64,000 nucleotides of DNA from Propioniciclava flava (GCF_004126535.1 NZ_PPCV01000002.1:124001-188000); one strand, 5' to 3'; numbered from the stretch's first letter, positions 29,231 through 38,250 are shown. The notes: generated by a model from the sequence alone, not told the origin. Numbers and translations are program-made.

Positions 29231-30661
29231 CTAGTCGATCGTCACCTTCATCGCGGAGCGGTGCCCCAAGACGTTGCGGAGCATCGTGATGAGCGTGGGA
29301 TCGAGTTGCAGGGTGGAGATCTCGCGCAGGCGGCTGCGTTCCAGGGTCATGGCGTGGCCCGACGCCCACATCACCTTGGAGAGTTCGGTGAGCTGACCGT
29401 CGGTGATGAGGGCGGCCGAGCGGCCAGATTCAGCGTCGAAGAGGGTACGCAGCCGCTGCTTGGACGACGCGGGCCGCTCCGGCTTGTCGAGGTGGCTTGC
29501 CTCGCGCAGGGAACGCTGCGCTTTGTCGCTGATCCACAACTGTCCGTCGCGGTCGGCGAGCATCTGTTCCGTGACGGTGGTGGCGGCCGCTGGACGCCCG
29601 GTCACGACAGCCGCCTGCCTCATTCGCGCCAGCCGAGCGGGGTCGCCGAGGAGTTCGCCGAGCTTCCAGCCGATGGTGGTGTCGTAGTTGTTGCGCACGG
29701 CGGCCCCCTGTTCCAGCAGGTAGTCGCTGTTGCGCACTTCCTGACCCGGGATCGGGTTGATCAGCGCCATGGGGAGCCCCGCCGCCATGGCTTCGGAGGA
29801 GGACAACCCGCCGGGCTTACCGATGAACAGGGACGCGACGCGCATCAGGTCTGGCATCGCGGTGGTGTAGCCGAGCACGTGGAACCGGTCGGTGTCGTGG
29901 CGCACGAGGGCGTCCACGTCCTGCTTCAGGTCGGCGTTGTGGCCGCACACGACCACAGCCTGGAAGGGCTCGGTGCGGGCCTGCATCTGCTGCACGATAC
30001 GCAGGGCGTAGGCCCCGCCCGCCGCCCCCGCAGAAATGAGGAGGATCGGGATCCCCTCGCGCAGACCGAACGTGGCCAGGACGGCCGCACGGTCGACCTG
30101 CTGCCCGAACTCGTAGCGCACGGGAATCCCGGAGGCGGTGAGTCGGTCCTCGGGGAACCCGGAGGAGATGAGGTACTGCCGGGATTCCTCGCGGGCCAGG
30201 AAGATCCGCGAGAACGTGTTGGTGAGCCACAGCCCCTGGACGTCGTAGTCGGTGGTGATGATCGCCAGGCGGGTGAACAGATCCCGAGAGGTCTGCAGAT
30301 TGGCGACGATGCGGGCCGGGAGGAAGTGCGTGGCCAAGACGAGGTCGGGGGAGAACTCCTTGATCTTGGCGACCGTTTCGGTGGTGTTGATCTGGTCCCA
30401 CCACGGGACGCGGCTGCCGAGCTGGAACGGGCTGTCAACCTGGTCGTAACCCCAGCCGACAAGCCACGGGGCGCGGGCGACCATCTCGAAGTAGCCGTCG
30501 TCGTACACGGCCCGATAGAACCCAGGCGTCGTGGTCAACACGTCGAGGGTGGTCACGGTGCTGACGTCAGGGCGGTTCGCGACGACGCGCTGCAGAGCCG
30601 CGGCAGCGCTGTTGTGCCCCGAGCCGACGCCAGCGCTGAGGATCATCACCTTGCGTTCCAT
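29231..30661 (-). CDS. MGDG-synthase-like family 28 glycosyltransferase
   Basis: A 476-aa GT-B enzyme. The N-terminal domain opens with VMILSAGVGSGHNSAAAAL, the MGDG_synth signature of UgtP, MGDG synthase and MurG relatives, and the C-terminal domain has the nucleotide-sugar loop IGKPGGLSSSEAMAAGLPM. These enzymes add a hexose to diacylglycerol or another lipid at the inner face of the membrane. About 100 extra residues after 370 are charged and unlike MurG. The donor and the lipid are unknown. A leaderless-type -10 precedes ATG 30661. It is divergent from gpmA. Confidence 0.86.
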   Translation of the reverse strand: MERKVMILSAGVGSGHNSAAAALQRVVANRPDVSTVTTLDVLTTTPGFYRAVYDDGYFEMVARAPWLVGWGYDQVDSPFQLGSRVPWWDQINTTETVAKIKEFSPDLVLATHFLPARIVANLQTSRDLFTRLAIITTDYDVQGLWLTNTFSRIFLAREESRQYLISSGFPEDRLTASGIPVRYEFGQQVDRAAVLATFGLREGIPILLISAGAAGGAYALRIVQQMQARTEPFQAVVVCGHNADLKQDVDALVRHDTDRFHVLGYTTAMPDLMRVASLFIGKPGGLSSSEAMAAGLPMALINPIPGQEVRNSDYLLEQGAAVRNNYDTTIGWKLGELLGDPARLARMRQAAVVTGRPAAATTVTEQMLADRDGQLWISDKAQRSLREASHLDKPERPASSKQRLRTLFDAESGRSAALITDGQLTELSKVMWASGHAMTLERSRLREISTLQLDPTLITMLRNVLGHRSAMKVTID

Positions 30662-30667
30662 CGGGCC

Positions 30668-30673
30668 AGCTTA
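30668..30673 (-). promoter_or_regulatory. -10 hexamer TAAGCT, leaderless type (GT28 gene)
   Basis: Minus-strand TAAGCT, then 6 nt, then ATG 30661. Confidence 0.55.
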
Positions 30674-30772
30674 ACCAGCGGATGCCTGGCCGCGGACGAC
30701 CCGGGGCCCGAGCGGTGCCCTCTGCGCGCGTATCGCCAAGGAGGGACGTCCCCGCGGGGCAGGCGTCAGCGA

Positions 30773-30778
30773 TAAACT
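30773..30778 (+). promoter_or_regulatory. -10 hexamer TAAACT, leaderless type (gpmA)
   Basis: TAAACT ends 7 nt before ATG 30786. The in-frame GTG at 30780 lies only 1 nt from the hexamer and would not be in the transcript, which decides the start. Confidence 0.65.
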
Positions 30779-30785
30779 CGTGACC

Positions 30786-31538
30786 ATGACGTACAAGCTG
30801 ATCCTTCTGCGCCACGGCGAGAGCGAGTGGAACCAGAAGAACCTGTTCACCGGCTGGGTGGACGTCGACGTGAATGAGAAGGGCGCCGCCGAAGCCGTCC
30901 GGGCTGGCGAGCTGCTCAAGGAGCAGGGCCTGCTGCCCGAGAAGCTGCACACCTCGCTGCTGCGCCGCGCCATCCACACCGCCTACACCGCCCTCGACGT
31001 GGCTGATCGGCACTGGATCCCCGTGGAGCGCTCGTGGCGCCTCAACGAGCGTCACTACGGCGCTTTGCAGGGCCTCAACAAGTCCGAGACGCTGGAGAAG
31101 TACGGCGAGAAGCAGTTCATGGAGTGGCGTCGCAGCTACGACGTCCCGCCGCCCCCGCTGGACAAAGACGCCGAGTTCAGCCAGTGGAATGACCCCCGCT
31201 ACGCCGACATTCCCGAGGACGAGCGTCCCCAGACCGAATGCCTCGCCGACGTCGTCGTGCGGATGCTTCCCTACTGGGAGAGCAACATCAAGCCCGACCT
31301 GGCCGCAGGCAAGACGGTCCTGGTGACGGCGCACGGCAACTCGCTGCGCGCGCTGGTCAAGCACCTCGACGAGATCAGCGACGCCGACATCGCCGGGCTG
31401 AACATCCCCACCGGCATCCCGCTGTTCTACGAACTCGACGAGAACTTCAAGCCTGTCACCAAGGGTGGCCGCTACCTCGACCCGGAGGCCGCGAAGGCGT
31501 CCATCGAGGCCGTGAAGAACCAGGGCAAGAAGAAGTAG
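30786..31538 (+). CDS. gpmA: 2,3-bisphosphoglycerate-dependent phosphoglycerate mutase
   Basis: The 250-aa glycolytic enzyme interconverts 3- and 2-phosphoglycerate through a phosphohistidine. The N-terminal [19 protein letters not shown] contains the catalytic RHGES histidine; [24 protein letters not shown] and [11 protein letters not shown] (second histidine) are intact. ATG 30786 is the start, as judged from the -10 spacing. In mycobacteria gpm1 also precedes senX3-regX3, so this synteny is conserved here with phoU inserted in divergent orientation. Confidence 0.97.
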   Translation: MTYKLILLRHGESEWNQKNLFTGWVDVDVNEKGAAEAVRAGELLKEQGLLPEKLHTSLLRRAIHTAYTALDVADRHWIPVERSWRLNERHYGALQGLNKSETLEKYGEKQFMEWRRSYDVPPPPLDKDAEFSQWNDPRYADIPEDERPQTECLADVVVRMLPYWESNIKPDLAAGKTVLVTAHGNSLRALVKHLDEISDADIAGLNIPTGIPLFYELDENFKPVTKGGRYLDPEAAKASIEAVKNQGKKK

Positions 31539-31558
31539 TCCTCCTGGCCGCACACGTC

Positions 31559-31597
31559 ACGAGGCCCCGCACCCGATAGTTGGGTGCGGGGCCTCGT
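31559..31597. terminator. Bidirectional hairpin terminator between gpmA and phoU
   Basis: A perfect 16-bp stem (31559-31574 with 31582-31597) and 7-nt loop lie between convergent genes. Its left arm shares CACGAGGCCCCGCACC with the terminator at 39978. Confidence 0.88.
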
Positions 31598-31611
31598 TGC
31601 GCCGGGACGCG

Positions 31612-32277
31612 TCAGGCGATCGTCCAGTTCTCGCCTTCGGGCTGCATGCCGGTGACGATGTAGATGACGCGGCTGCCCATCAGCACCGCGTGGTCGGCGA
31701 TGCGCTCGTAGTAGCGGCCCAGCAGGGCGCAGTCGACGGCCGCCTCGACGCCATGGTTCCAGTTCTCGTCCAACAGGAGACGGAACTGGTGGGTGCGGAG
31801 GTTGTCCACTTCCTCGTCGTCGTCGGCCATCTTCTCGGCGTCCAAAACGTTGCGATCACGCAGGGTGCGCCCGGCGATCTGCACCATCTCTTCGGCCAGG
31901 GTGGCCATGCGGCGGAAGTTCTGCTGCATGGGCTCCGGCACGGCGGGCTTCGGGTACCGCATGCGGGCGATCTTGGCGACGTGGGCAGCGAGATCGCCCA
32001 TGCGAGCCAGATCCGCCACCATGCGCAGGGCGGCGACGATCGTCCGCAGTTCACCGGCGACGGGGGACTGCCGCGCCAGCAAGGTGAAGCAGCGCGACTC
32101 AAGATCGTCGTGCAATTGATCCAGGGTGGCGTCGGCGCCGATGACCTTCTCGGCGAGGGCCAGGTCGGCGTCCAGCAGGGAACGGGTGGCGTCCTCGACG
32201 GCCGTGCTGACCTTCTCGGTCATCGTGACGAGATCGTCGACGACCGACGACAGTTCCTCGTGGTAACTCGCGCGCAT
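31612..32277 (-). CDS. phoU: Phosphate-signalling protein PhoU
   Basis: The 221-aa all-helical protein has two PhoU repeats with the conserved metal-binding signatures MGDLAAHVAKIA and YYERIADHAVLMG. PhoU keeps the phosphate two-component system off when phosphate is plentiful. ATG 32277 begins the usual MRxxYHEEL and follows AAGGAGAGG at a somewhat long spacing. An in-frame ATG at 32319 lies just past a TAGGGT hexamer and is an alternative. It diverges from senX3-regX3 across a shared regulatory region. Confidence 0.93.
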   Translation of the reverse strand: MRASYHEELSSVVDDLVTMTEKVSTAVEDATRSLLDADLALAEKVIGADATLDQLHDDLESRCFTLLARQSPVAGELRTIVAALRMVADLARMGDLAAHVAKIARMRYPKPAVPEPMQQNFRRMATLAEEMVQIAGRTLRDRNVLDAEKMADDDEEVDNLRTHQFRLLLDENWNHGVEAAVDCALLGRYYERIADHAVLMGSRVIYIVTGMQPEGENWTIA

Positions 32278-32376
32278 ATTCGCTGCGTTCCTCTCCTTGG
32301 GCACTTCGTGGGACTGCATCGACCACCAACCCTACGTACGGTCGGAATCTTAAGCCCGCCACCAGGCCAACGCCGA

Positions 32377-32393
32377 GTGAACACTGCATGAAC
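32377..32393. promoter_or_regulatory. Candidate PHO/RegX3 box between phoU and senX3
   Basis: GTGAAC at 32377 and ATGAAC at 32388 form a direct repeat with an 11-bp period (GTTCAT/GTTCAC on the other strand). This matches the known GTTCAC-type half sites, spaced 11 bp, of actinobacterial PhoP and RegX3. It lies upstream of both divergent transcripts. Confidence 0.65.
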
Positions 32394-32453
32394 GCTCAAC
32401 GGCGCTCGCGGCAGGCCCGCCGCAACCCCCCCAGAAGGCGAGGGGAGGCGTCC

Positions 32454-32459
32454 TATGAT
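32454..32459 (+). promoter_or_regulatory. -10 hexamer TATGAT, leaderless type (senX3)
   Basis: TATGAT ends 6 nt before GTG 32466. A GGGGAGG stretch lies upstream of the hexamer and so would not be in the mRNA. Confidence 0.6.
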
Positions 32460-32465
32460 CGAGCC

Positions 32466-33590
32466 GTGACTCCCGCTATGGCCGCCGCGCTCGGCGTCGT
32501 GGTCGGGGCCGTGTTCGCCACGATCGCCACCCATGTCGCGATGCGTATCCGGCTGGCCGCGCCCCCGCCTGACCCCGGTCCCGAACGCCAACGCGTCCTG
32601 GACGCCCTGCGTGCGGGCGGCGTCCTGGTCGGCGATCAAGACGAAATCCTCGGCGCGAATACGGCGGCTGCTGACCTTGGCCTGGTCCGCGGGGACCGGG
32701 TGGCGATACCGGCCCTGCTGGAACTGGTTCGCGAGGTGCGTCGCGATGGGGAAACGGCCGCAGTCAACCTCGATCAGACGCGGTCAGGACGCACGGGGCA
32801 GCGCCTCGCCGTGCGTGTCGTGCGCCTCGATGATGGCGTCGTGCTCGTCGTGGCGGACGATCGGGCGGCCGCCCTGCGCGTGGAGGCTTCGGCGCGGGAC
32901 TTCATGGCCAATGCCACCCACGAGTTGAAGACGCCGATCGGCGCGATCACTTTGCTGTCCGAGGCCGCCGAGCAGGCCGCCGACGATCCCGAGGCTGTGC
33001 GGCGCTTCACGGGCAAGATCCAGGGCGAGTCCGCGCGGTTGACGCAACTCGTCACCCAGATCGTCCAGTTGTCGCATGTGCAGGGCACCCAGTTGGCCAC
33101 CCTGAGCATGGTCGACATTGACGAGGTGGTCGCCACAGCGTTGGATCGCAGCCGTCACCTGGCCGAGCAGCGCTCAGTGAGCCTCACCACGAGCGGGGCG
33201 CGCGGGCTCAGCATTCGCGGTAGCCGCGACCAGCTCATCACGGCGCTGGTCAACCTGCTGCACAACGCGATCCACTATTCCGACACCAAGGCGCGCGTGG
33301 TCGTCACCACGCGCCTGGTGCCCTCCCCGGACGGGGACAAGATCGCGATCGGCGTCTCCGACAACGGCATCGGGATCAGCGAAGAGGATCAGCGCAGGGT
33401 GTTCGAGCGGTTCTACCGCGTCGACTTCGCCCGCAGCCGACAGACGGGCGGCACGGGTTTGGGGCTGTCGATCGTGAACGAGATCGTGGAGGCGCACGGC
33501 GGTTCGATCACCTTGTGGAGTCGCGTCGGCAGCGGTTCCACGTTCACCATGGAGCTGCCCGCAGCCCCTGACCTGGAGGAGGACGCGTGA
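32466..33590 (+). CDS. senX3: Sensor histidine kinase SenX3/PhoR type
   Basis: The 374-aa kinase begins with one clear membrane segment (about residues 4-24), a PAS-like region (about 40-125), then the dimerisation helix with the H-box NATHELKTPIGAI (His152) and an HATPase domain with NLLHNAIHYS (N box), VSDNGIGI (G1), VFERFYRVD (F box) and GGTGLGLSIV (G2). It senses phosphate limitation, likely through PhoU, and phosphorylates RegX3. The frame extends to 32388, but the -10 spacing selects GTG 32466. The stop overlaps the regX3 start. Confidence 0.93.
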   Translation: MTPAMAAALGVVVGAVFATIATHVAMRIRLAAPPPDPGPERQRVLDALRAGGVLVGDQDEILGANTAAADLGLVRGDRVAIPALLELVREVRRDGETAAVNLDQTRSGRTGQRLAVRVVRLDDGVVLVVADDRAAALRVEASARDFMANATHELKTPIGAITLLSEAAEQAADDPEAVRRFTGKIQGESARLTQLVTQIVQLSHVQGTQLATLSMVDIDEVVATALDRSRHLAEQRSVSLTTSGARGLSIRGSRDQLITALVNLLHNAIHYSDTKARVVVTTRLVPSPDGDKIAIGVSDNGIGISEEDQRRVFERFYRVDFARSRQTGGTGLGLSIVNEIVEAHGGSITLWSRVGSGSTFTMELPAAPDLEEDA

Positions 33591-34264
33591 GCGTCGTTTT
33601 GATCGTCGAGGACGAAGAGAGCTACCGCGACGCGCTGGGCTTCATGCTGGAGCGTGAAGGCTTCGAGGTCATCTTGGCCTCCGATGGTGCCGAAGGGCTG
33701 GTGCAGTTCGAACGGCATGGAGCCGACATCGTCTTGCTCGACCTCATGATGCCGGGCCTGTCAGGCACCGAAGTGTGCCGACGCCTGCGGCAGCGCAGCA
33801 CGGTTCCGATCATCATGGTGACCGCGCGCGACGCCGAGATCGACAAGGTCGTCGGGTTGGAGCTGGGCGCCGATGACTATGTCACCAAGCCGTTCAGCCA
33901 CCGTGAGCTGGTGGCCCGCGTCCGGGCGGTCTTGCGCCGGGGGCACGACGTCGAGCTGGTGCCGGATGTGATTGAGGCCGCGGGCGTCCGCATGGACGTC
34001 GAACGGCACGAGGTCTGGGTCGACGGGCGCCCCGTCCGGCTGGCGTTGAAGGAGTTTGAGCTCCTGGAGATGCTGTTGCGTAACGCGGGCCGGGTGATGA
34101 CGCGCGGGCAACTCATCGACCGCATCTGGGGTGCCGACTACGTCGGGGACACCAAGACGTTGGACGTCCATGTGAAGCGCCTGCGCGGCAAGATCGAGTC
34201 CGACCCCGCCAACCCGGCCCTGCTGCTGACCGTGCGCGGGCTGGGCTACAAGTTCGAAGGCTGA
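33587..34264 (+). CDS. regX3: OmpR-family response regulator RegX3
   Basis: A 225-aa regulator with a receiver domain (phosphoacceptor Asp52 in VLLDLMMPG, acidic pair Glu8/Asp9/Glu10, Lys in YVTKPFSHREL) and a C-terminal winged helix (LKEFELLEMLLRNAGRVMTRGQL, VHVKRLRGKIE, VRGLGYKFE). GTG 33587 overlaps the kinase stop as GTGA, so both proteins are made together. It controls phosphate-starvation genes and probably binds the direct repeat at 32377. Confidence 0.95.
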   Translation: MSVVLIVEDEESYRDALGFMLEREGFEVILASDGAEGLVQFERHGADIVLLDLMMPGLSGTEVCRRLRQRSTVPIIMVTARDAEIDKVVGLELGADDYVTKPFSHRELVARVRAVLRRGHDVELVPDVIEAAGVRMDVERHEVWVDGRPVRLALKEFELLEMLLRNAGRVMTRGQLIDRIWGADYVGDTKTLDVHVKRLRGKIESDPANPALLLTVRGLGYKFEG

Positions 34265-34280
34265 GCGCCAGCCCTTCCCC

Positions 34281-34874
34281 CTACGGCGTCGCCGTCGGGG
34301 TGGGAGCCGTGCCCCGATCCGTGGTGCTGGTCGGCAGGGTGTGCGTGGGGCTCGCCGTGGCCTCGCTACTCGGGGCGGGGGAGACCGTCGCATAGACCGG
34401 GTCCTTGGGGCTCAGCACGGGGGCCTGCACGACCTGCCGGTCACCGGAGGCGAACTCCAGGGCCACGGACGCGACCAGCCCCGGCCGCAGGTCGGGGCTC
34501 GACACGGTGAGGGTAGCGGTCGGGTTGGTCAAGACCACGAGCTGGTTCGAAGTCAGGGAGACGGGCAGCCCGCCACCGACCTTGAACGACGCCCCCGCAG
34601 CCCCGTCGAGCTTGATCGGATTGCCGGCGACGGAGACCAAAGCGGTGTTCTTGGGGGAGACGAGGGAGGCGGACAGGTAGCCGTGGCCTTCGTCGTCACT
34701 CACGACGACCAGGTTGCGCACCTTCACGTCGCCGATCTGGGTGTTGACACCCTCGGCCGGCGTGTAGGGCTGCAGCGTCTGAGCGTTGAAGCCGCAGCCG
34801 GACAACAGCAGGGCCGACGCGGCGGCTGCGATCATGACGTGCGCAGCCCTGCGCTTAGGGGTGCTCAGATGCAT
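34281..34874 (-). CDS. Putative lipoprotein of unknown function
   Basis: The 197-aa protein has a lipoprotein signal peptide: basic MHLSTPKRR, a hydrophobic core and the lipobox LLSGC with Cys27 as the lipidated residue. The mature part is about 130 residues of beta-rich sequence (NTQIGDVKVRNLVVVSD...), then a Ser/Thr/Pro-rich tail of 30 residues. Similar lipoproteins next to senX3-regX3 are known in other actinobacteria, but no function is established. ATG 34874 follows AGGAGGA. It is convergent with regX3. Confidence 0.82.
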   Translation of the reverse strand: MHLSTPKRRAAHVMIAAAASALLLSGCGFNAQTLQPYTPAEGVNTQIGDVKVRNLVVVSDDEGHGYLSASLVSPKNTALVSVAGNPIKLDGAAGASFKVGGGLPVSLTSNQLVVLTNPTATLTVSSPDLRPGLVASVALEFASGDRQVVQAPVLSPKDPVYATVSPAPSSEATASPTHTLPTSTTDRGTAPTPTATP

Positions 34875-35217
34875 GGCGGAAGTCCTCCTGGTCGTGATCC
34901 ACCTCGAATGGCCTCACCCTAACGAAACGCGTGCGTGGGGTGGTAGCTCGCATGGGTGCGCGGCGCGGTTCGTGACCGCAGCGCAACCGGTGTGGGCGCG
35001 CATCGCGGAGTTCGGTGGCGACAGTTTCGCGCGTCGGCTGGTCCCGGTCTGACTACGGTCGTAGTGTGTGTGCTGACCCTATTTGATGCGATAGTTCTGC
35101 GCAGATTCACATTCTTGCGAGATTGTCAAGGCACCCAACTCCACTCTGGCTAGAGGTTTCGATCTCGGGAGCCATGTACGACCGTGGTATGATGGATGTC
35201 GGGAAGGGGTCAACACT
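34875..35217. other. 343-bp intergenic region upstream of carD
   Basis: No gene is seen. It is richer in A+T towards carD. A palindrome ACTACGGTCGTAGT is at 35052-35065, and an extended -10 for carD at 35188. The left end holds the lipoprotein SD and a possible minus-strand TAGGGT -10 near 34917. Confidence 0.5.
35185..35193 (+). promoter_or_regulatory. Extended -10 of carD (TG-G-TATGAT)
   Basis: TGGTATGAT at 35185-35193 combines a TGn extension with a near-consensus -10. Transcription would start about 18 nt before ATG 35218, leaving room for the GGGAAGGGG ribosome site. No good -35 is visible. Confidence 0.55.
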
Positions 35218-35703
35218 ATGACTTTTGCAGTCGGAGAAACGGTCGTCTACCCGAATCATGGGACGGCTGTCATCGAAGACATCGAAGCCCGGACGATCAA
35301 GGGTGAGGAACGTCTCTACCTGGTCTTGCGGATCGTCGGGCAAACGGATCTCGTGGTGCGGGTTCCAGCCTGCAATCTCGATTTGGTCGGTGTGCGCGAC
35401 GTCGTCGACGCCGATGGCCTCGAGCGGGTGTTTTCGGTGTTGCGTGCGCCGCACACGGAGGAGCCGACTAACTGGTCGCGCCGTTACAAGGCGAATCTGG
35501 AAAAGCTGCACTCGGGCAACGTCATGAAGGTGGCCGAGGTCGTTCGCGATCTGTGGCGGCGTGAGCGCGAGCGAGGCCTGTCTGCTGGTGAGAAGCGCAT
35601 GCTGGCCAAGGCTCGCCAGATCCTCGTCTCAGAGTTGGCGCTCGCCGAGAAGGTCGAGGAAGACCGTGCGGAGGTCATGCTCGACGAGGTGCTCGCCTCC
35701 TAG
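35218..35703 (+). CDS. carD: CarD-family RNA polymerase-binding transcription factor
   Basis: The 161-aa protein has the N-terminal Tudor-like RNAP-interacting domain ([23 protein letters not shown], similar to Mfd/TRCF) and a helical DNA-binding C-terminal domain with [13 protein letters not shown] (the conserved Trp that contacts the -10 upstream edge) and [19 protein letters not shown]. CarD stabilises open complexes and regulates rRNA and housekeeping promoters. Its gene is followed by ispD and ispF, the usual actinobacterial order. Confidence 0.96.
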   Translation: MTFAVGETVVYPNHGTAVIEDIEARTIKGEERLYLVLRIVGQTDLVVRVPACNLDLVGVRDVVDADGLERVFSVLRAPHTEEPTNWSRRYKANLEKLHSGNVMKVAEVVRDLWRRERERGLSAGEKRMLAKARQILVSELALAEKVEEDRAEVMLDEVLAS

Positions 35704-35714
35704 ATGAACAACCG

Positions 35715-36422
35715 ATGAGTACAGACTTCATCGCCGAACCGGTCGTCGCCATCGTGGTGGCGGCCGGTTCCGGTTCCCGGCTGGGGGCCGCCGTGCCGAA
35801 AGCTCTCGTTCCGGTGGCGGGCGTCACGCTGTTGCGGCGGTCGCTCACGCAGTTGGCTGCGGGGGGCGTCCAGCAGGCCGTGGTCGTCGTCCCGGCCGAG
35901 ACGGCCGAACTGTTCGATGCGGACCTTCTCGATGCGCCGTTGCCCGTGCAGCGCGTGGTGGGGGGTGCGCAACGCCAAGACTCCGTTGCCGCGGGGCTGG
36001 CGGTGTTGCCCGATGTGATCGCCGACGCGGAGGCGCTCGTCCTCATTCACGATGCGGCGCGGGCCTTCGTGCCGTCCGACGTCGTGGCGCGGGTGATCGA
36101 CGCCGTCCGTTCCGGAGCCGACGCGGCCATCCCGGTGGTCCCTGTGGCCGACACGATCCGCGAGGTCGACGAGGCGGGCTCTCACGTCATCGACAGGACT
36201 CGCCTGCGTGGCGTCCAGACTCCGCAAGGGTTCCGGCGCTCGATCATCGAGGCAGCTCACGCCGTGCTGTCCGATACGGGTACCCCGGTCACCGACGACG
36301 CCGCAGCCGTGGAGTACACCGGCCACGAGGTCACCCTGGTGGCCGGTGATCGGCTGGCCTTCAAGGTCACCGAACCGCTGGATGTGGCGCTCGCGGTGGC
36401 GGTTGCGGGCGGAGCCGCGTGA
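35715..36422 (+). CDS. ispD: 2-C-methyl-D-erythritol 4-phosphate cytidylyltransferase
   Basis: The 235-aa enzyme of the non-mevalonate isoprenoid pathway activates MEP with CTP. The N-terminal [18 protein letters not shown] is the CTP loop; [23 protein letters not shown] and [11 protein letters not shown] are conserved family motifs. ATG 35715 lies 11 bp after the carD stop, without an SD, so translation may depend on carD. Its stop overlaps the ispF start (TGATG). Confidence 0.95.
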   Translation: MSTDFIAEPVVAIVVAAGSGSRLGAAVPKALVPVAGVTLLRRSLTQLAAGGVQQAVVVVPAETAELFDADLLDAPLPVQRVVGGAQRQDSVAAGLAVLPDVIADAEALVLIHDAARAFVPSDVVARVIDAVRSGADAAIPVVPVADTIREVDEAGSHVIDRTRLRGVQTPQGFRRSIIEAAHAVLSDTGTPVTDDAAAVEYTGHEVTLVAGDRLAFKVTEPLDVALAVAVAGGAA

Positions 36423-36892
36423 TGCGCATCGGCCTCGGCACGGACGTACACCGCCTCAGTGCGGAGGCCCCGATGCACTGCGCCGGACTGTTCTTCCCGC
36501 AGGAGCCCCAAGGGCTGGCGGGCCACTCCGACGGAGACGTTGCCGCCCACGCCATGTGCGATGCGCTGCTGTCGGCGGCGGGCCTGGGCGACTTGGGCAG
36601 CAACTACGGCACCAGCGACCCTGCGTGGGCCGGTGCCTCCGGGGTGTCCCTGCTGGAGGAGACGTCTCGCCGCGTGCGAGCCGCTGGGTTCACCCCCGGC
36701 AACGTGGCCGTCCAGATCATCGGCAACCGTCCGCGTATCGCGGCTCGGAGGGTCGAAGCCGAAGCGGTGCTCTCCCAGGCTGTGGGGGCCCCTGTGTCGG
36801 TGTCGGCAACGACGACCGATGGGCTGGGGCTGACCGGACGCGGCGAGGGCGTCGCGGCCATGGCGACGGCCCTGCTCTTCGAGGTCACCTGA
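36422..36892 (+). CDS. ispF: 2-C-methyl-D-erythritol 2,4-cyclodiphosphate synthase
   Basis: The 156-aa trimeric enzyme forms MEcPP. The metal ligands Asp8 and His10 (GTDVHRL) and His43 ([10 protein letters not shown]) are present, as is the [14 protein letters not shown] active-site loop near the C-terminus. ATG 36422 overlaps the ispD stop. A GTG 3 nt upstream is in frame but less typical. In many actinobacteria cysS and rlmB follow directly; here they are 7.5 kb away and inverted. Confidence 0.96.
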   Translation: MRIGLGTDVHRLSAEAPMHCAGLFFPQEPQGLAGHSDGDVAAHAMCDALLSAAGLGDLGSNYGTSDPAWAGASGVSLLEETSRRVRAAGFTPGNVAVQIIGNRPRIAARRVEAEAVLSQAVGAPVSVSATTTDGLGLTGRGEGVAAMATALLFEVT

Positions 36893-36902
36893 GCAAAGGA
36901 AC

Positions 36903-36934
36903 GGCCTCACCCGGTCCGCGGACCAGGTGAGGCC
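36903..36934. terminator. Hairpin terminator between ispF and the metallopeptidase gene
   Basis: GGCCTCACC (36903-36911) pairs with GGTGAGGCC (36926-36934), and inside it GGTCC pairs with GGACC after a C/A mismatch. It serves convergent genes. Confidence 0.75.
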
Positions 36935-36956
36935 TGAGGCATCCTCCCTGCTCGGA

Positions 36957-38243
36957 TCAGCGCACCTGATCCGGTGGGGCCGTGAACGTGTTGCACACGC
37001 CCAGTTGAGCATCCTCCAAGCCGCGCGTGAACCACGCCTGGCGCGCCTTGCCGGTGCCGTGACCACCGACGTAACCCTCCTTGCCGGAGAGCACGTCGTC
37101 ACCGATGGTGTAGGTCACCTTCTTCAGGTTGGCCACGTCAGCCGACGTCAGTTTCTGGCTGCGCGCCACCGATTGCACGTACGCCCCGGCGAAACAATCG
37201 GCCTGGACCTCCACGCGCCGCGAGAGTTCCTGGGTGGCGGCCTTGGTGGTGGCGTCGGTTTCCAACGCGCGTTCGGACATCAAAATCGCTGTGCGCGCCT
37301 GGACGGCGTGCCCAAACTCGTGCGCCATGACAAGTTCCCCCGCATACCTGCCCTGAGCCGCCTCGCTGGAGAGGGAATCCAGCAATTCGTCGGAATAGTA
37401 GATGCGCTGATCGGCGGTGCAGTAGGCGGCGTTGACCGAGTCGAAATCGCCGCAGGCGGTCTTGATCGGGGACGTGTAGACGTACACGGGCGGACGCGGC
37501 AGCGTGAAACCGGACTTCTCCACAGGGTTGACCCACACCGTCATCAGGCAGCCCACCTGCTCGTTGAAGTGGGCTTCCTTCTCCTTGGGCGACATTTGCT
37601 GGAGCGGCTTCGTGTTGGACATCTTGCAGTTCGTGGGCACCGGCACCGTCTGCGAGTAGAGCGGGTTGTCGCTCACCAGTTGATGGGCCGCGTCCAGGTT
37701 CTTAGGCCCAGGGACGGGCGGGGGAGACTTGGAGACGGCCGGGGGAACGTAGTCCTCGTTTTGATAGACCGGCCCATTGGACTGACCGGGAGTCGGGCTC
37801 GCGCCGCCGCCGGGCCGGAAGCCTGAAACCAGAGGGCTGACCATGCTGATGACAAAGATGACCCCGACGACGGCCACGACGACCTTGACCAGCGTGCCGA
37901 AACCGCTGCGCTTGCGAGGCGGCGGCGGCCAGTTGCCACCCGGGGCCTGCCAGGATCCGGGGGCCTGCTGCCATGGGCCCGGAGAAGGCTGCTGCCAACC
38001 CTGATTCGGGGGTTGCTGCTGCCAGGGACCCCCGGGCGCGGGCCGTGGACCAGGGGTATAGTGAGCCCCGGGTCCGCTGGGCTGGCCTGCGGGGTTCGAC
38101 CAGGGGCCGGGAGCTTGTGAGGGGCCCGGCACGTAGTGGTGCCCACCCCAACCGGCGTTGCCGCCCTGCCATGGGGGACGCCCCTGGGCCCAGTTTCCGC
38201 CGGACGGGGGCTGAGGCGGGGATCCCCACTGCTGCTGGCTCAC
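36957..38243 (-). CDS. Putative neutral zinc metallopeptidase (YpfJ-like), membrane anchored
   Basis: A 428-aa protein in three parts: a cytoplasmic N-terminus of about 112 residues rich in Pro, Gly, Gln and Trp, one membrane segment (about 119-140, VKVVVAVVGVIFVISMV) and an extracytoplasmic domain of about 270 residues with MAHEFGHAVQ, an HExxH zinc site, and a downstream RVEVQADCFAGAY that supplies the third ligand. This is the YpfJ-type putative neutral zinc metallopeptidase family; substrates are unknown. The -10 TAGGGT 7 nt upstream fixes GTG 38243. It is divergent from the DUF2207 gene with only 37 bp between. Confidence 0.87.
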   Translation of the reverse strand: MSQQQWGSPPQPPSGGNWAQGRPPWQGGNAGWGGHHYVPGPSQAPGPWSNPAGQPSGPGAHYTPGPRPAPGGPWQQQPPNQGWQQPSPGPWQQAPGSWQAPGGNWPPPPRKRSGFGTLVKVVVAVVGVIFVISMVSPLVSGFRPGGGASPTPGQSNGPVYQNEDYVPPAVSKSPPPVPGPKNLDAAHQLVSDNPLYSQTVPVPTNCKMSNTKPLQQMSPKEKEAHFNEQVGCLMTVWVNPVEKSGFTLPRPPVYVYTSPIKTACGDFDSVNAAYCTADQRIYYSDELLDSLSSEAAQGRYAGELVMAHEFGHAVQARTAILMSERALETDATTKAATQELSRRVEVQADCFAGAYVQSVARSQKLTSADVANLKKVTYTIGDDVLSGKEGYVGGHGTGKARQAWFTRGLEDAQLGVCNTFTAPPDQVR

Positions 38244-38250
38244 ACGGCAC

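Noticed and set aside
30780-30785. GTG 30780 as gpmA start
   Set aside because: It lies 1 nt after the -10 hexamer and would not be transcribed; ATG 30786 gives the usual [13 protein letters not shown] start.
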